Origin: Peribacillus folii
GTDB taxonomy: Bacteria; Bacillota; Bacilli; Bacillales; DSM-1321
DNA length: 64,000 nucleotides
NCBI RefSeq assembly: GCF_030271255.1
Contig: NZ_JASJOM010000002.1
Location: 310,001 to 374,000, forward strand
Reading direction: 5' to 3'
The translations under genes and the position numbers were made by a program. This document shows, in pieces, positions 35,637-43,719 of this stretch. How positions within the stretch are numbered: the first letter of the stretch is position 1; every line of letters begins with the position of its first letter. The notes beneath the pieces were generated by a model. That model saw nothing but the letters and a program-made list of their open reading frames with translations. It was not told the DNA's origin and did no database searches.

Positions 35637-37109
35637 TCAATTGATTTCTGCGAGGTGTCCTGAGCGGTTTAAAAATTCTTTGACGCGGTCCACAAATACC
35701 TGTTTATCATAGCCGTTATATAAAGCGCTTGCCATCCTGATCGGATCTCCAAAAAAGAACCGTTCATATAGTGTTTGCCTCGTGCCAAATGAACTCATGC
35801 ATACATCCCATGCCAGCCGGTACAATCTGACCCTTTCATAAGCCGGCCCATTTGCTGCCTGAAGATATTTTTCTAAATCCGGCCGGAGCTCGGAATTGAA
35901 ATCGGCTTCATTCGGGATGGCCATCAAGCCGCTAGCCCCCAGAATCTGCATGATTTCACCGAATCTTGGATAAATTTTCGGATAATAATTACGGGCAATG
36001 TTCAACGGGGTGAACTCGGGTGTCATAATTCCCCACTTATCCACTTTTGCGTTTGCCTCAGAGGCAGTAATGAAAGCCTTCACCGTTTCAAGTGCGATGA
36101 TGACTTCCGAAATCTTTTCCTGAACGTGCTGATATTGCCCAATGTTGATCGTTTCCACCATCAGTTGCAGAATCCCCAGGATGAACTCCGTTTTGGCGAT
36201 ATTCTTTGCTACCACTTGATGCGTCATATGTACCACGGCATTGCTTTCATTATAAGCCTGGTTACAAATGCCGACATCTCCATATGCAAATACCCGGTTC
36301 CAAGGAACGACCACGTCATCAAAAACGATGATCGTATCCATCTCCTCAAATCTTGATCCAAGCGGATGGTCATAATGTGATTTGCCATAATCAAAGGATT
36401 CACGACAGATGAACTTTAAGCCCGGTGTATTATTCGGGATTGAGAAGGCGAATGCATAGGGATTTTCTTCTTCGGATTGCTTGAGCAGCGTTGAAGGAAA
36501 AACCATGATTTCGTCCGTTATCCCTCCTTGTGTAGCGAGTAGCCTTGCTCCTTTAATAATGAGCCCTTCTGAATTCTTGCCCGCTATCCTGGCAGCGATG
36601 TAGGGATCGGGAAGCTTTGAAGCACTCACCCCCCGATTTACTTGCGGTTGAATCAAGGTATGTGTCAAAGACAAGTCCTTTTCCCGGCAGAGCTCATAAT
36701 AAGCTTCCATATTTTTTGCAAACATCTCATCCTTGGAAGCGAACATGTCGGCAGCCGATCCATATGCCATCATTCCGCTATTGATATAATCAGGAGATCT
36801 CCCCATCATGCCGTTATTATGACGGGCCCATTCCTGAAACATCATTCGTCTTTTTTCAAGGTCTTCCTTCGTCCGCGGCTGCATGAATGATGTACCCACT
36901 CTATCATTCGAGGATGGTGAAGTGTATGTCATGATGTCTTGTTTCCCGGGATCATGCTGGAGATCATATAATTCAGCCTGGGTTTTCATGACCCCTTTAA
37001 ATGCTGGATGTTCACTGATCTTTTCTTTCACTTGCTCCCCATTGATCCAAACATTCGCTTTTGCCTCGTTGACCCTATTAATATATTCCTCACCTGTTTT
37101 CGCTGGCAT
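35637..37109 (-). CDS. hpaB: 4-hydroxyphenylacetate 3-monooxygenase, oxygenase component HpaB
   Basis: A 490-residue flavin-dependent two-component hydroxylase, the size of the Thermus/Geobacillus type (about 480) rather than the 520-residue E. coli enzyme. Acyl-CoA-dehydrogenase-like fold marks are RRMMFQEWARHNNGMMGRSPDY and LTHTLIQPQVNRG in the N-terminal half, KGARLLATQGGITDEIMVFP, and FDDVVVPWNRVF before the helical bundle. It hydroxylates 4-hydroxyphenylacetate to homoprotocatechuate using FADH2. No flavin reductase (HpaC) gene lies in the island, so the reductase must come from elsewhere. It is last in the minus-strand unit, 117 bp after hpaD. Confidence 0.92.
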   Translation of the reverse strand: MPAKTGEEYINRVNEAKANVWINGEQVKEKISEHPAFKGVMKTQAELYDLQHDPGKQDIMTYTSPSSNDRVGTSFMQPRTKEDLEKRRMMFQEWARHNNGMMGRSPDYINSGMMAYGSAADMFASKDEMFAKNMEAYYELCREKDLSLTHTLIQPQVNRGVSASKLPDPYIAARIAGKNSEGLIIKGARLLATQGGITDEIMVFPSTLLKQSEEENPYAFAFSIPNNTPGLKFICRESFDYGKSHYDHPLGSRFEEMDTIIVFDDVVVPWNRVFAYGDVGICNQAYNESNAVVHMTHQVVAKNIAKTEFILGILQLMVETINIGQYQHVQEKISEVIIALETVKAFITASEANAKVDKWGIMTPEFTPLNIARNYYPKIYPRFGEIMQILGASGLMAIPNEADFNSELRPDLEKYLQAANGPAYERVRLYRLAWDVCMSSFGTRQTLYERFFFGDPIRMASALYNGYDKQVFVDRVKEFLNRSGHLAEIN

Positions 37110-37226
37110 CTCATATCCTCCTTTAATCCCAAAATGGTAATGAAGCGCTTACAACATATAGCTTTGAAAATTCCGAAGGCTCATGTCAAGTTTTCCTGCA
37201 CCAATCGTCATCTAAACGCCGATGTC
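37110..37226 (-). other. hpaD-hpaB spacer
   Basis: The only long gap inside the minus-strand hpa unit. No gene is visible. A TGTAAGCGCTTCAT sequence (minus strand, ending near 37140) resembles a catabolite-response element but departs from the consensus at the last positions. Confidence 0.4.
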
Positions 37227-38210
37227 CTAAATCATGAATTCAGGCTTCTTTTTTTCAAGGATGGGGTCAACAAGGGGCACTTCTTCACGCGTGAGGATAT
37301 CAAGGACAACGGAAGCCTCATCGAACCATGAATCAGGAGCCTTGGCACCCCAAAAGGTTTGGCGCCTAGGATCATCCAAATCCCAATGAATCGGTTCATT
37401 ATCTGGATCGGACGTTAAATAATCGCCATTGTATAGTTCGATTCTATGTCCGTCCGGATCTCTTAAATAAAGAAAAAATGCGTTGGACAGACCATGCCTT
37501 CCGGGTCCGCGTTCAATGGACTGAGCATAACCGAGTGATGCCAGCACATCACAAGCATGGATGATCGCGAGCGGATCCGGCAGCCAAAAGCCGATATGGT
37601 GAAGCTTTGGACCAACACCATTCATGAAGGCCTGATCATGGACCGTTTGTTTCCTATGCAGCCATGTGGCCCATAAATGCCCTGCCTCATCGACTGTGTC
37701 TTCCGAGCAAGCGAAACCTAATTCTTTCACATAAAAGTCGTGGGCTTTTTGCACATTGGAAACGCTGCAATTCACATGATCGATTCTCTGAACCCTTGAG
37801 CCCTTATGCAAATCGTATCGCTGCAACAGCCTCTCCGCTTTATCCATCTTGCAAAAAAATTCGATTGGCAAGCCGGAAATGTCCTGAACACGGAGCGCCC
37901 TGCCTAATGCATGCTGCGTTCCCTCCTCCATCCACTTCATTTTCATCCCTTTAGCTTTAAATGAAGCTTCCAGTTCATTAAGATCTTCCTCTTTTTCAAC
38001 CTTATACCCTATTGCTTCCACGCTTGGCTTTTCAGCCTTCTGGAGAATCAGGGAATGATGGTGCGCTTCCTCCAGCCCACGCAAATAAATATGTTCGTTC
38101 GTCCTTTCCGTTTCTATGAAACCTAAGGCATCCACATAGAACGCCCTCGATTTGTCCAAATCGGTAACATTAAGAATCGTTCTCGCAACACGTATAATGG
38201 AAAAATTCAT
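37227..38210 (-). CDS. hpaD: Homoprotocatechuate 2,3-dioxygenase HpaD (type I extradiol)
   Basis: A 327-residue two-domain vicinal-oxygen-chelate dioxygenase of the Brevibacterium HPCD/Arthrobacter MndD type. Metal ligands appear as His145 (RIDHVN), His205 (LHHIGFW) and Glu258 (HRIELYNGDY); His191 (TVHD) and Tyr248 (FFLYLRDPDGH) sit at the positions of HPCD His200 and Tyr257. It opens the ring of 3,4-dihydroxyphenylacetate to 5-carboxymethyl-2-hydroxymuconate semialdehyde. Whether it uses Fe(II) or Mn(II) cannot be read from sequence. AAAGGGAGAAC precedes ATG 38210. Confidence 0.93.
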   Translation of the reverse strand: MNFSIIRVARTILNVTDLDKSRAFYVDALGFIETERTNEHIYLRGLEEAHHHSLILQKAEKPSVEAIGYKVEKEEDLNELEASFKAKGMKMKWMEEGTQHALGRALRVQDISGLPIEFFCKMDKAERLLQRYDLHKGSRVQRIDHVNCSVSNVQKAHDFYVKELGFACSEDTVDEAGHLWATWLHRKQTVHDQAFMNGVGPKLHHIGFWLPDPLAIIHACDVLASLGYAQSIERGPGRHGLSNAFFLYLRDPDGHRIELYNGDYLTSDPDNEPIHWDLDDPRRQTFWGAKAPDSWFDEASVVLDILTREEVPLVDPILEKKKPEFMI

Positions 38211-38235
38211 AGTGTTCTCCCTTTCTTAATCTCGA

Positions 38236-39750
38236 TTATTTTTCGGCAGAAGAAACGGCATTTTGTTTTTCCACTCCGAACTTCGGAATGTGATGCTCTC
38301 CAATCGCAACATGGATGACTTGGGTTTCCGTATAGAACTCAAAGCTGTAATGGCCCCCTTCACGACCAATCCCACTGTACTTCGAACCGCCAAAAGGGAT
38401 TCGCAAATCCCTGACATTTTGGGAATTCACCCAGACCATCCCGCTATCGACCGCATGAGCGAATCTATGTCCGCGCTTCATGTCATTTGTCCAAACATAT
38501 GCGGCCAGCCCATACTTAACATCGTTGGCCATTCTCAGGGCTTCTTCTTCCGTCTTGAAAGGGATGACCGCCATCACTGGTCCAAAAATCTCCTCTTGGG
38601 CCACCGTCATATCATTTGTACAGTTAAGGAGTAACGTCGGAGCAATGAAATTCCCTTCTTTGAACTCGTCAGGAATGGTGCCGCATACAATATCAGCTCC
38701 TTCGTCTTTGGCTATATTCAGATAGCGGGAAACATTATCGAAATGGTTGCGGTGAATTAGCGGTCCGATTTCCGTTCCTGGATCCATCGGATTGCCAATT
38801 TTGATCGAGTGTACACGCTGCTTCAATCTTTGGACGAATCGGCCGATGATCGACTCATGGACGAATAATCTCGAATTCGCTGTGCAGCGCTCTCCATTGA
38901 AAGAATAAATTCCCCAAATAACGGAATCGAGTGCCTTTTCTAGGTCAGCATCTTCAAAAATGATCGCAGGTGACTTCCCGCCGAGCTCCATGGAAAAACG
39001 TTTCATGGTATCAGCGCCATTTTTTATGATTTGTGCGCCAGTCGTCGTTTCTCCGGTAAACGAGATCAATTGGACATCAGGATGGGCAACGAGCGAAGCC
39101 CCTGCCGTTTCCCCGAAACCGTGGACGATATTCAATACGCCATTCGGCAATCCGGATTGGTCAAAGATCTGAGCTAACTTATTGGCGGTCAAGGGAGACC
39201 ATTCCGCAGGTTTAAGGACACATGTATTACCTGTGGCCAAAGCGGGGGCGATTTTCCACGTTTCTAACATGAAAGGCGCATTCCACGGCGTAATTAAGCC
39301 CGCGACACCTATGGGTTTATGAATCGTATAATTTATGAAAGTTTCATCCACCTGATACGATTCGCCAATCAGCCTGCTTTTCACCATCTCCGCATAAAAT
39401 CTGAAATTCTCAGCTCCCCGTTCTGCCTGTTTTTTTGTTTGGCTAATGGGCAGCCCTGTATCAAGTGATTCAAGAAAGGAAATTTCCTCGGCATTTTCTT
39501 CAATTAAATCAGCAATCCTTATTAAATATGTCATCCTTTCTTCCACTTTCATCTTCCGCCATGGTCCATTATCGAATGCTTCCCTTGCTGCAGCTACCGC
39601 TTGATCGATATCTTCTTTAACCCCTTCCGCGACATTGTTGATTACTTGATTATTGAAGGGGTTAAGATTGGCGAAAGTTTTTCCTGAAATACCATTGGTG
39701 AAGTGCCCATTGATGTAATGCTCGACATCCTGCACGGGAAAAGTTGGCAT
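38236..39750 (-). CDS. hpaE: 5-carboxymethyl-2-hydroxymuconate semialdehyde dehydrogenase HpaE
   Basis: A 504-residue NAD-dependent aldehyde dehydrogenase. Key residues are Asn157 (TPWNAPF), Lys180 (CVLKPAEWSP), Glu255 (MELGGKSP) and catalytic Cys289 (NGERCTANS). Context with hpaD and hpaB assigns it to oxidation of the ring-cleavage semialdehyde, as in E. coli HpaE, and the match in length and start (DVEHYINGHFTNG) supports this. Third gene of gntR-dapA-like-hpaE-hpaD-hpaB. It might also oxidise the final succinate semialdehyde, since no second dehydrogenase is present. Confidence 0.92.
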   Translation of the reverse strand: MPTFPVQDVEHYINGHFTNGISGKTFANLNPFNNQVINNVAEGVKEDIDQAVAAAREAFDNGPWRKMKVEERMTYLIRIADLIEENAEEISFLESLDTGLPISQTKKQAERGAENFRFYAEMVKSRLIGESYQVDETFINYTIHKPIGVAGLITPWNAPFMLETWKIAPALATGNTCVLKPAEWSPLTANKLAQIFDQSGLPNGVLNIVHGFGETAGASLVAHPDVQLISFTGETTTGAQIIKNGADTMKRFSMELGGKSPAIIFEDADLEKALDSVIWGIYSFNGERCTANSRLFVHESIIGRFVQRLKQRVHSIKIGNPMDPGTEIGPLIHRNHFDNVSRYLNIAKDEGADIVCGTIPDEFKEGNFIAPTLLLNCTNDMTVAQEEIFGPVMAVIPFKTEEEALRMANDVKYGLAAYVWTNDMKRGHRFAHAVDSGMVWVNSQNVRDLRIPFGGSKYSGIGREGGHYSFEFYTETQVIHVAIGEHHIPKFGVEKQNAVSSAEK

Positions 39751-39791
39751 GATGAGTCCTCCTTCAATTTATAGTCGGTAAAGGTATCATC

Positions 39792-40715
39792 TTATGATGA
39801 TGGATTGATGACTTGTTCCGCCAATCCGTATGACTGGAGGGTTTCACATAACTCCCTCTCCAATGATTCAGAAGGCGGGCCCATTGGCGGCCTTAAGGCT
39901 GGATTGATTTTTCCCATCATCCCCATCGCCGCTTTCAATGGTCCTGGATTGGTTTCTTTGAACAGGACATCATTCAGAGGCATCAATTTATAATGCAGGT
40001 CCAGTGCCTTATCCAGCTCCCCTTTTGCCCAAAGGTTATATATATCGGCCACTTTTTCAGGGATGATATTCGCTGTTGCACTAATATGTCCCGCTCCTCC
40101 TATTGCAAGCATCGGGTAGCATAATAATTCGATTCCGGAATACAAGAGGAAATCCCGTCCACAAGTCAGCAGAACACGGTTCACATGTTCAAAATCCTTA
40201 TTGGATTCCTTTACACCAATGATATTTTTACAATCTTCAACAAGCCGGGCCAATGTCTTCACTTCTAAATTCGTCGCCGTCCTGCCCGGAATGTTATAGA
40301 TGACAATCGGTAAATCGACTGAATTCGCTACCGTCTTAAAATGGTCATAAAGCGCCTGCTGGTTTGGTTTATTGTAATAAGGAACGATTACCATTGCAGC
40401 ATCTGCCCCCATTTCCTGGGCCCTTTTAGTCAAATGCAACGTTTCTTTTTGATTGGCAGATCCTGTGCCTGGTGCAACCGGAACCCTGCCATTTGCCGTT
40501 TTTATTGCAGTTTCCATCACCAGCTCCCGTTCTTCCAATGATAATGAACTTGGCTCTCCCGTAGTCCCGCAAACCGAAATGCCATGTGAACCGCTTTCAA
40601 TATGCCAGTTTACTAGATTTTCAATTTCTTTTGTGTCCACTTCCAAATTCTTATCAAATGGTGTTACAACTGGAGCAATGGATCCCCTTAAACGGCTTTT
40701 AATTTCCTCGTACAT
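39792..40715 (-). CDS. DapA-superfamily aldolase/lyase in the hpa island (candidate hydratase-aldolase)
   Basis: A 307-residue class I aldolase of the DapA/NAL superfamily. The Schiff-base lysine is Lys169 (IIGVKESN), Tyr140 is in IYNIPGRT with Arg145, and Thr51-Thr52 lie in CGTTGEPSSLS, so the machinery for forming a pyruvate enamine is complete. It is annotated by similarity to dihydrodipicolinate synthase, but its place in the hpa unit argues against lysine synthesis. The canonical pathway needs HpaH and HpaI to turn 2-oxohept-3-ene-1,7-dioate into pyruvate and succinate semialdehyde; both are absent here. Related DapA-fold hydratase-aldolases do water addition and retro-aldol cleavage on 2-oxo-3-enoates, so this enzyme could do the aldol step, or both. 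ATG 40715 has AAGGTGG in front. Function inferred. Confidence 0.72.
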   Translation of the reverse strand: MYEEIKSRLRGSIAPVVTPFDKNLEVDTKEIENLVNWHIESGSHGISVCGTTGEPSSLSLEERELVMETAIKTANGRVPVAPGTGSANQKETLHLTKRAQEMGADAAMVIVPYYNKPNQQALYDHFKTVANSVDLPIVIYNIPGRTATNLEVKTLARLVEDCKNIIGVKESNKDFEHVNRVLLTCGRDFLLYSGIELLCYPMLAIGGAGHISATANIIPEKVADIYNLWAKGELDKALDLHYKLMPLNDVLFKETNPGPLKAAMGMMGKINPALRPPMGPPSESLERELCETLQSYGLAEQVINPSS

Positions 40716-40763
40716 TTTTCCGACCACCTTTTTTAAAATATTCTGAATAAAACCCATAAAAAA

Positions 40764-40812
40764 GGAGCCTTGTTTTTATAGATAATCAAACGACTATTAT
40801 AAAACAAAGCCC
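40764..40812 (-). terminator. Imperfect hairpin between gntR and the dapA-like gene
   Basis: On the minus strand GCTTTGTTTTATA and TATAAAAACAAGGC can pair with bulges and are followed by TCCTTTTTT. It may partly terminate gntR transcription, giving less of the downstream hpa mRNA, or be a processing site. Confidence 0.4.
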
Positions 40813-40818
40813 GGGTCA

Positions 40819-41496
40819 TCAGAGTGCCTGATCCTGATTTGTATCTGCCCTCTGCTTGAACGTACTGATGGCATTAAGTTTATGCTTTCTTACCAATGCT
40901 TCAATTTCTTCGAATGAAGCTTTTTCCTGCAGAAGCTTGATGATGCTTTCATGTTCAGGAATCGATTGGACTGCACGCTGCGGCACCATCGTGAACATCG
41001 ACTTTCTTACTCTATTCATCCTTTGCCGTGACTGCTTGATTTCCTCTATTAAAAAGGAATTCCCACACTTTTCATTGATTTCAGCATGAAAGCGCTCATT
41101 CAATTTACCAAACAGCTCTAATTCAAAGTTATGGAGCGCACTTTCCATTTCCTTGTTTAAATTAATTAGGCTGTCAAAATCCTGATCATCCATCGTTAAA
41201 GAACTTAACGCAGCTGCATAGCCTTCAAGCAGCGATAAGACAGAAAGCGTTTCAATATATTCGCTCTCATTGATGCTTGTAACTACGGCCCCGCTATATG
41301 GCTTGTATTGAATAAGTCCGTCGGATTCGAGCTGCCTGATTGCCTCCCTGACCGGGATTGGACTTAAACGCAATTCTTTAGCAATTTGATCAATGATGAT
41401 ACGCTGACCAGAGCCAAATGTCCCATCTAAAATTAATTGACGCAGGTGTTCGTATGCCACTTGCTTTTTACTAGTGTTTTTGTATTTATCTTCCAT
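40819..41496 (-). CDS. GntR-family (FCD/FadR subgroup) transcriptional regulator of the hpa island
   Basis: About 225 residues. The winged helix-turn-helix is at the N-terminus (QVAYEHLRQLILDGTFGSGQRI, then IAKELRLSPIPVREAIRQLESDGLI), and the C-terminal FCD effector domain is helical with ESEYIETLSVLSLLEGYAAAL and the metal-type HEFEL-like SIPEHESIIKLL. It is first in the minus-strand hpa unit, and three copies of its presumed operator lie at its own promoter. ATG 41496 (MEDKYKN) is favoured: the promoter -10 ends six bases before it, which would make the mRNA leaderless. The other possible start is ATG 41544. The inducer is unknown; a pathway intermediate or 4-hydroxyphenylacetate is likely. 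Confidence 0.85.
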   Translation of the reverse strand: MEDKYKNTSKKQVAYEHLRQLILDGTFGSGQRIIIDQIAKELRLSPIPVREAIRQLESDGLIQYKPYSGAVVTSINESEYIETLSVLSLLEGYAAALSSLTMDDQDFDSLINLNKEMESALHNFELELFGKLNERFHAEINEKCGNSFLIEEIKQSRQRMNRVRKSMFTMVPQRAVQSIPEHESIIKLLQEKASFEEIEALVRKHKLNAISTFKQRADTNQDQAL

Positions 41497-41502
41497 ATTT
41501 TC

Positions 41503-41559
41503 ATCATATACGAAATCATATATGATTGCAATTGATTTTTGCATGAAATCATATATGAT
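41503..41559 (-). promoter_or_regulatory. gntR promoter with three operator copies
   Basis: On the minus strand TTGCAA (41531-41526) and TATGAT (41508-41503) are 17 bases apart. Plus-strand 12-mers are ATCATATACGAA (41503-41514) and ATCATATATGAT (41515-41526), side by side over the spacer and -10, plus ATCATATATGAT at 41548-41559. They match the pair at the hpaG1 promoter, so autoregulation by the encoded GntR is likely. Confidence 0.75.
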
Positions 41560-41648
41560 TTCGTCTCTTGTACCTCCGTGGCGCCGGTGAAGCGAATGAT
41601 CATACGTAACGGCAGTCGGAGCCCCATTTCCAAAGGGGGCTTCTAACT

Positions 41649-41690
41649 AAAAAAAGCCTGCAGTCCGCTTTATGCGGGATCTGCAGGCTT
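41649..41690 (-). terminator. Terminator of aspB
   Basis: AAGCCTGCAG (41654-41663) pairs with CTGCAGGCTT (41681-41690), with an inner CCGC/GCGG stem, and the minus strand ends in TTTTTTTAG. Confidence 0.9.
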
Positions 41691-41698
41691 GGGAAGGA

Positions 41699-42883
41699 TT
41701 ATGCCATTTTGGATGTAACAAATGAATGGATTCTTTCAATCGCTGCTTCAAGCAATTCCAATGAAGTCGCATAAGAAAGTCGGATATTATCAGGTGCACC
41801 AAAACCTGAACCTGGAATGACCGCCACTTTCGCGTCTTCCAATAATGCAGTCGTAAAGTCCTCGACATTGCTGTATCCAGTTAGTTCAGCTGTGCGTTTG
41901 ACATTCGGAAACAGGTAAAATGCTCCCTGTGGTTTAATGCAGCTTATGCCAGGAATCTCGACCAATTTATCATATATCTTGTTCAAACGTCCCTCGAACG
42001 CTTGACGCATTTCTTCAACGGCATCCTGCGGCCCTTCGTAGGCAGCAATCGCTCCGTATTGCGCTGTCGTAGTAGGATTGGATGTACTATGGCTGGCAAG
42101 GTTCGTCATCGCTTTGATGATAGCCTCATCACCGACGGCATATCCGATTCTCCAGCCTGTCATTGAATGTGATTTAGAAACGCCATTGATGATGATCGTT
42201 TGCTTTTTCAATTCGGGTGAAATCTCTGCAATCGAGGTATGCGTTGCATTTCCATAAACCAATTTTTCATAAATTTCGTCGGATACGATCAAGATATCAT
42301 GGGCAAGGCACACTTCCCCAATGGCAGCCAATTCTTCCCTCGTATAAAGCATACCCGTTGGATTGCTCGGGGAATTAATGATTACTGCTTTCGTTTTATC
42401 GGTAATCGCTTGTTCCAGCTGTTCCTTCGTTATTTTATATTGGTTTTCCTCGGAGCCGACAATATAAACCGGCTTTCCGTCAGCAAGCTTGATTTGTTCA
42501 GGGTAGCTTACCCAATATGGTATTGGAACGATGACTTCATCGCCTTCATCCAAAATCGCTTGAAACAATGTGTAAAGCGCATGCTTGGCCCCGGAGCCGA
42601 CCAAGATTTCAGAGGTTTTGTATTCCAAGCCTTGATCACGTTTCAATTTAGCTGATATCGCTTCTTTAAGCTTAGGCAGACCAGCAGAAGGCGTATATTT
42701 GGTCTGTCCTTCGTTCATTGATTGAACGGCTGCGTCAATTATATGCTTGGGCGTATTGTAGTCTGGTTCACCGGCCCCAAGACCAATGATATCAATGCCT
42801 TTGGCTTTAAGTTCTTTCGCTTTTGCCGTGATGGCCAATGTTGTTGATGGTGTCAACGACTGAACTCGATTCGCTAATTTCAT
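41699..42883 (-). CDS. aspB: Aspartate aminotransferase AspB
   Basis: A 394-residue class I (subgroup Ib) PLP aminotransferase. The Schiff-base Lys237 is in GVSKSHSMTGWRIGY, with YTPSAGLPKLKEAI near residue 63 and NSPSNPTGMLY near 170. It makes aspartate from oxaloacetate and glutamate. ATG 42883 with GGGGGAT upstream gives the same length as B. subtilis AspB (393); the open frame reaches 42982 inside ypmB and is not used. It follows ypmB by 19 bp. In B. subtilis the next gene is asnS; here the hpa island intervenes. Confidence 0.95.
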   Translation of the reverse strand: MKLANRVQSLTPSTTLAITAKAKELKAKGIDIIGLGAGEPDYNTPKHIIDAAVQSMNEGQTKYTPSAGLPKLKEAISAKLKRDQGLEYKTSEILVGSGAKHALYTLFQAILDEGDEVIVPIPYWVSYPEQIKLADGKPVYIVGSEENQYKITKEQLEQAITDKTKAVIINSPSNPTGMLYTREELAAIGEVCLAHDILIVSDEIYEKLVYGNATHTSIAEISPELKKQTIIINGVSKSHSMTGWRIGYAVGDEAIIKAMTNLASHSTSNPTTTAQYGAIAAYEGPQDAVEEMRQAFEGRLNKIYDKLVEIPGISCIKPQGAFYLFPNVKRTAELTGYSNVEDFTTALLEDAKVAVIPGSGFGAPDNIRLSYATSLELLEAAIERIHSFVTSKMA

Positions 42884-42902
42884 AATTAAATAATCCCCCA
42901 TT

Positions 42903-43379
42903 CTAAATGCTTCGATAGTACTTAAGCCATTCTCCGGTTTTAAAATCATAATAATCATAATTAAAACGCTCGGAATCATCAAGATATGTTACTTCCCAAA
43001 GGGGAACGTTCTTTTCCATGCCAAGCTTTACGGAAAGGATTTTCTCTGGATTGAGCTTTTCCTTGGCAATGCTCAAGATTTCTTTTTTCGTTTTACCATC
43101 TTTATAGTCTTCCACTACTATTTTCTTTTTTTTATCCTCGGGAAGCCAGACTACTTTTTTCGTTCCTTTTTCGCCTTTACCGATGATGACGGTATATGAA
43201 TCCTGTCCATTATAAAGGTAAAATTCGTCCATTGTCTGAAGGCCGGCCTCTTCCCTCGCCTTTTTAAAGGCAGCATTGCCAGCTTCTTTTTTTGGCTGCA
43301 ATGCTTTAATATATGCTCCGCCGACAAATCCGATAAAACAAAGGACCAGGATGGAAGCAACAATCAACCATTTTTTCAA
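42903..43379 (-). CDS. ypmB: YpmB, PepSY-like membrane-anchored protein (DUF5590)
   Basis: About 158 residues. A single N-terminal hydrophobic anchor (KKWLIVASILVLCFIGFVGGAYI) is followed by an extracytoplasmic PepSY/DUF5590 domain ending LWEVTYLDDSERFNYDYYDFKTGEWLKYY, close to B. subtilis YpmB. Extracellular PepSY domains can modulate other proteins, but no specific role is known. The TTG at 43379 fits the B. subtilis start and an AAGTGGG site; a GTG at 43394 is the alternative. Located between ypmA and aspB. Confidence 0.88.
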   Translation of the reverse strand: MKKWLIVASILVLCFIGFVGGAYIKALQPKKEAGNAAFKKAREEAGLQTMDEFYLYNGQDSYTVIIGKGEKGTKKVVWLPEDKKKKIVVEDYKDGKTKKEILSIAKEKLNPEKILSVKLGMEKNVPLWEVTYLDDSERFNYDYYDFKTGEWLKYYRSI

Positions 43380-43397
43380 AGCTGTTATTCCCACTTT

Positions 43398-43568
43398 CTA
43401 TGTACGATATATTGTAAATATCGCTTTTTGTTGATCTTCGGAATCCAATGCCAATCCGAACATCAAATCATCCTTTTTCAATGTTCGGTTCAAAGAATCC
43501 ACGATTTTATACAAATCAGGTGAGTGCTGTAGCCTGACTGTCGAGATTACTTCAATTTTGCTTTCCAT
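43398..43568 (-). CDS. ypmA: YpmA family small protein (DUF4264)
   Basis: A 56-residue protein, MESKIEVISTVRLQHSPDLY... LFGLALDSEDQ..., ending FTIYRT, which matches the YpmA family in length and layout. The ribosome site GGAGGGGC precedes ATG 43568. Co-located with ypmB and aspB in B. subtilis, as here. Function unknown. Confidence 0.9.
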   Translation of the reverse strand: MESKIEVISTVRLQHSPDLYKIVDSLNRTLKKDDLMFGLALDSEDQQKAIFTIYRT

Positions 43569-43719
43569 GAAAATGCCCCTCCATTATAAAATTGTCAACA
43601 ACCACTGGTATGAATAGGATTAGCAGGCCTTACCACCTATCACATTATACCAGTTCGATGATTATTTTTCTTTATAATTCTGTAAAATTTGAGGCGGAAT
43701 CGATCCATGATCAACAAAT

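Noticed and set aside
37127..37155. Catabolite-response element in the hpaD-hpaB spacer
   Set aside because: TGTAAGCGCTTCAT misses the consensus at the last two positions; too weak to call.
41433..41633. 66-residue open frame across the gntR promoter
   Set aside because: It runs through the operators and has no ribosome site; better explained as promoter DNA.
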